DNA from: Actinomycetes bacterium
GTDB taxonomy: Bacteria; Actinomycetota; Acidimicrobiia; Acidimicrobiales; RAAP-2
Assembly (NCBI GenBank): GCA_021800645.1
Contig: JAJYYT010000006.1
Location: 1 to 16,930, forward strand
Reading direction: 5' to 3'
DNA length: 16,930 nt
The first letter of the stretch is position 1; each line of letters begins with the position of its first letter. A program made the position numbers and the translations under genes. Of the stretch, positions 14,318 through 16,930 are shown piece after piece. A model generated the notes under the pieces. It saw only the letters and a list, made by a program, of their open reading frames with translations. It did not search any database and was not told where the DNA came from.

Positions 14318-14804
14318 AGCCCCCGTCCAGCGCACCCTCACCGCGTTCAGAGCGCCACCGGTGAATCTGATGAGGACCCGCGACGAGTGGGGTTTCTCCG
14401 TGATCGAGTTGCTCGTCGCGATCGCGATCCTGGCGATCCTCGCAGCGAGTGCGGCCTTCGCACTTGGCACGACGTCCACGGGTCGCCACCGTCCGAGCGC
14501 ACGCCTGGCCAGTGCCGCGGTCGCCTCGTGCCGGTCAACAGTGAAGTCGGTCCAGACCGCGCTCGAGGCGTACAAGGCGCAGGCGATGACAGGGAGCTAT
14601 CCCGCAACCCTCGAGGATCTGACCGCTGCGACGACAACAGCAGGACCGTGGCTGAGGCAAGTCCCGCGAACGGTGACGACCACACTTTCCAGGTACGGCT
14701 GGGCGCTCGTCACATACCGCAACACGACGGGCACGTTCAAGGTCGCGACCGCGCACGGCGGGACGCGGCCCACACGCACACCCACAGCCTGCAAGGGAGC
14801 CTGA
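14304..14804 (+). CDS. Second type IV pilin-like protein (paralogue of pilA)
   Basis: This prepilin has 166 residues from ATG 14304. WG is followed by FSVIELLVAIAILAIL, so cleavage is expected after G30, with Glu at mature position 5 (E35). The body matches the major pilin: ASCRSTVKSVQTALEAYKAQ here against ASCKSTVKEIQTAVEAYKAQ there, GPWL in both, and a C-terminal Cys (C163 in TACKGA, pairing with C76). Differences are an insertion of about 15 residues after the hydrophobic helix and a Thr-rich end. The start is uncertain: ATG 14304 overlaps the preceding gene by 14 bases and gives a long leader; GTG 14361 or ATG 14370 would give 11 or 8 residues. None has a ribosome site, so translation is probably coupled and weak. 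Confidence 0.82.
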   Translation: MDGAEAPVQRTLTAFRAPPVNLMRTRDEWGFSVIELLVAIAILAILAASAAFALGTTSTGRHRPSARLASAAVASCRSTVKSVQTALEAYKAQAMTGSYPATLEDLTAATTTAGPWLRQVPRTVTTTLSRYGWALVTYRNTTGTFKVATAHGGTRPTRTPTACKGA

Positions 14805-14855
14805 GCAGGCCGACGATTAGCGCCCCCCTCGCAACCCCTCGGCGGCGCGAGTCGG

Positions 14856-15590
14856 TCAGCGCACGAGCTCCATGCGGAGGCCCACCGAGTCCCATTCGGG
14901 ATCCTCGGGCAATCTCGAAATGGCACGCGACACGATCCGGCGTGCAGTCCACAGGCACGCCGCAGCATCGATGAGCTGGGGCCGGGTGATCCTAGGTAGC
15001 GACGCGTCGATGATCCGCTCCACCCCGGGGAGGCGGGCCGAGAGCAAGGCACGCCGCTCCTCGATCCCGACCCCGGTGTGCTTGGGATAACGCACAGGCT
15101 GGTCCTCGTTCAGCTGGAAGAAGCTGAGCTCCGGGTGGACCTCGAAGACGGTCCGCTGCCAGTAGGGGGCGATCGCCTTGTCCACTTCGGCGATCCTTGG
15201 CATCTGCCGCCATCTCACCGGGCTCAGGTGCCCGCCGTTGGCTGCGACCGCATCCCCGTAGCTCGCGCACGACAGGACGGGCCTCACTGGCGCCGAGGCA
15301 ATCGCGCCGGATCTCGGTCGTCCGAGCAGCACCCGCGCGGCCCGGTCGCAGCTCCGACCCTTTGGGACCGGCTCTTCGAGCAAGCCGATCGGTGCGAACA
15401 GCGCGATCACCTGGTACGCAGGCTTGTAGTCGAGCACGTCGATGAACTCTCTGAACACCTGAGGACTCTCAGGAGCGATCGTCACACCCTGGAGCTTCGC
15501 GGTCGCCGCCAGCCAACCCCCAGCACACGGGACGACGCCGGCGACGACCTTGTACGGGAGCTGCGCACCTCGATGACCGATCATGGACAT
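14856..15590 (-). CDS. DUF429 family protein (RNase H-like fold), altered active site
   Basis: The protein has 244 residues. DUF429 hallmarks are present: VAGVVPCAGGW at the N-terminus, APIGLLEEPVPKGRSCDRAA, a VLLGRPRSG segment, and YWQRTVFEVHPELSFFQLN followed by YPKHTGVGIEERRALL. In the family pattern I know, the first motif reads GVDGCPGGW and the second has an Asp before PIGL; here both Asp are replaced (Val, and Phe/Ala), which should weaken metal-dependent nuclease chemistry. HPE is intact. I believe such substitutions recur in an actinobacterial subfamily, but cannot check. The gene starts 38 bases after the PilX-like gene and is probably cotranscribed; it converges on the second pilin. 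Function is unknown. Confidence 0.75.
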   Translation of the reverse strand: MSMIGHRGAQLPYKVVAGVVPCAGGWLAATAKLQGVTIAPESPQVFREFIDVLDYKPAYQVIALFAPIGLLEEPVPKGRSCDRAARVLLGRPRSGAIASAPVRPVLSCASYGDAVAANGGHLSPVRWRQMPRIAEVDKAIAPYWQRTVFEVHPELSFFQLNEDQPVRYPKHTGVGIEERRALLSARLPGVERIIDASLPRITRPQLIDAAACLWTARRIVSRAISRLPEDPEWDSVGLRMELVR

Positions 15591-15628
15591 CTCACGAACC
15601 GTCCCCGTGTGCTACCCCACGCACCTCG

Positions 15629-16480
15629 TCAGCGATTTGCCAGGGTGACGAGCCACTGGCTGATCGACATGGAGGTCCCGCACGTCTGCGAGCTCGATGC
15701 TGTGCACGCGTGCCCGAGGGGCGACGAGTCATTGAAATCGACGACCGCCATCACGATCGCGTTCGCGCTGGTGCACGGTGCCTTGGCAGCCAAACAGGTG
15801 TAGAAGGTCACAACGCGCTCGCGCGGTGGCAACAGCTCCAGCGACAAGCCGCTACCGGAGCTGTTCGCAGGCGTGGACAACGTCACGGTGCTCGTTGCGT
15901 TGTCCTCGCTCTCGATAACAGTTGTTCGCACGAAATGTGTCGGCTGCGACGGGTCGGTGACTTCCCATCCAACGAAAAAGTTGGGGGGTGTCACCGTGCT
16001 CAACGATGTTTCGAACTGGATCGTCAGCTCTGTCGAGAGAATTGAACCTCTGATCTGCACTGGCGCGGAGTTCGACGTTGTCTTCCCGCTGCAGTCGACA
16101 GCCATTGTGCGTGTGTCAATGGAGATGGACTGCGTCGTGGACGATCTCGGAGTGAGGCAGTTGCTCGGCGTAGGAAAGTAGCTGGGGCGGTAGCGTACGG
16201 ACTGAATCGCAATGTCCGTCGCTCCGTCGGCTGCGTACTGGACGGACCTCTGAGCCCCGAGGTTGACCGTGTTCAACAGCGCGCCTCCTGCGAAGCTGAC
16301 CAACGCGGTCAGTGCGAGCGCGCCGACCACGATGAACACGAGTGCAAGAACCAGGGTGACGCCAGAGTCGTCCCGGCGTGCAGCACTCGTACGCCGACCG
16401 ATGAGCGATCGTGCAGCCGAGATGCGCGCTCGCGCAGACGTGTGCTGCCTGCGCAACGCGGATTGAAGCTCGCTATCCAT
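15629..16480 (-). CDS. PilX-like single-span pilus-associated protein
   Basis: The protein has 283 residues. A basic N-terminal region of 40 residues (RRTSAARRDDSG) precedes one hydrophobic helix starting VTLVLALVFIVVGALALTAL, then a helical segment (QRSVQYAADGATDIAIQSVRYRP) and a Ser/Thr-rich, beta-type extracellular domain with six Cys. This order matches PilX/minor-pilin-like proteins encoded with type IV pili in Gram-positive bacteria. A class III prepilin cut after G40 is conceivable, but Glu at position 5 is missing. The ATG at 16480 overlaps the stop of the upstream gene by eight bases; a longer in-frame start at 16639 would run through that gene and is rejected. Base composition here is less GC-rich than in the rest of the window. 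Confidence 0.65.
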   Translation of the reverse strand: MDSELQSALRRQHTSARARISAARSLIGRRTSAARRDDSGVTLVLALVFIVVGALALTALVSFAGGALLNTVNLGAQRSVQYAADGATDIAIQSVRYRPSYFPTPSNCLTPRSSTTQSISIDTRTMAVDCSGKTTSNSAPVQIRGSILSTELTIQFETSLSTVTPPNFFVGWEVTDPSQPTHFVRTTVIESEDNATSTVTLSTPANSSGSGLSLELLPPRERVVTFYTCLAAKAPCTSANAIVMAVVDFNDSSPLGHACTASSSQTCGTSMSISQWLVTLANR

Positions 16481-16930
16481 GGATCTCGAGGGCCATGGTG
16501 CCCCACCAGTTCGGTGGAATGGAGATCGACTCGGACCGCGTCGCGAGTCCCGTGTAGACGGTATACGAGCCGTTTGTGCTGTGCCCGAAGCCGTTGGCGG
16601 TGGTACGGAAGCCCGGTAGCGACGGCGGAGTTGTTCCAAGGGAACCCTCGGCGCTCAGGAAGATGACCTCGGGGTCTGTGGCGCTCGAAGGGGCACGCGC
16701 GAGTGTCGCCAGGGCGGTCGTGCCTGTCGTCGTCGCGACATGGAAGCCCTTCGACGCTGTGACGTAGGGAGGTGTTCCGTTTCCGACGAGTCGGACGACC
16801 TCGAGGTAGGCGTCGTGAATCGTGTTGTGCAGCGTGACAGTGACCGTCCCCGAGCCCCCCGTCCCCTTCACATACCACAGCCACGCATGGTCCGATGTCG
16901 CGTTGAACTGCTGTGTACCGATCTTGGCGG
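16473..16930 (-). CDS. Extracellular beta-rich protein, partial (N-terminus beyond window)
   Basis: The reading frame is open to the right edge, so only the C-terminal 151 or so residues are visible. An apparent GTG at 16871 is internal: the codons upstream of it continue as sensible protein (for example NATSDHAWLWYV). The sequence is Thr/Ser/Gly-rich with short alternating hydrophobic segments, no Cys and no transmembrane helix, as in secreted beta-sandwich domains. It ends in WWGTMALEIHG and overlaps the PilX-like gene by eight bases, so the two are translationally coupled. It may be a minor pilin or tip adhesin; the missing N-terminus would decide. Confidence 0.65.
   Translation of the reverse strand, partial: AKIGTQQFNATSDHAWLWYVKGTGGSGTVTVTLHNTIHDAYLEVVRLVGNGTPPYVTASKGFHVATTTGTTALATLARAPSSATDPEVIFLSAEGSLGTTPPSLPGFRTTANGFGHSTNGSYTVYTGLATRSESISIPPNWWGTMALEIHG

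Noticed and set aside
16481..16639. Longer N-terminus for the PilX-like protein from 16639
   Set aside because: It would overlap most of the visible C-terminal part of the upstream extracellular protein and adds Arg/Pro/Ser low-complexity sequence; ATG 16480 fits the coupled overlap.

Overview
The window is very GC-rich, with many GTG starts, well-formed GGAGG ribosome sites and almost no space inside operons. Together with lipoproteins and type IV pili of Gram-positive style, this suggests a high-GC actinobacterium, possibly of the Acidimicrobiia. That placement is inference from gene content and base composition; there is no rRNA or other phylogenetic marker here.

Layout. (1) 1-395 holds no gene but two 98% identical copies of a structured repeat. 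(2) 396-2403, minus strand: a three-gene operon of an ATP-grasp-like protein, a small lipoprotein and a ferritin-like lipoprotein. (3) 2782-5376: propionyl/acetyl-CoA synthetase (plus strand) facing a SatP-type acetate/succinate transporter (minus strand), a module for taking up and activating short-chain acids. (4) 5377-5858: a 482-base gap with small hairpins. (5) 5859-8788, minus strand: two genes overlapping by ATGA that together rebuild a dikinase of the rifampin phosphotransferase / phenylphosphate synthase type. One carries the phosphohistidine swivel domain; the other carries the ATP-binding domain fused to a cyclic-nucleotide-binding domain. (6) 8789-9229: a divergent control region with a good promoter for the dikinase operon, a diverged third copy of the structured repeat, and a palindromic element before the pilus genes. 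(7) 9230-14804, plus strand: type IV pilus genes pilB, pilC and a major pilin, a strong hairpin, a polytopic membrane protein resembling GT-C glycosyltransferases, and a second, paralogous pilin. (8) 14856 to the right edge, minus strand: a DUF429 protein, a PilX-like single-span surface protein and the 3' part of another extracellular protein, probably one operon of pilus-associated components.

How the parts work together. PilB powers and PilC anchors assembly of the pilins. The membrane protein between the two pilins is a candidate pilin-modifying enzyme. The PilX-like operon, converging from the right, probably supplies minor or tip components. The two-subunit dikinase is the most unusual enzyme: it has no PEP/pyruvate barrel, so it probably phosphorylates some other acceptor under control of a cyclic nucleotide. 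The three-copy repeat keeps its helices through paired base changes, so it is probably a structured RNA or a structured DNA element. No tRNA, rRNA, CRISPR array or insertion sequence was recognised.
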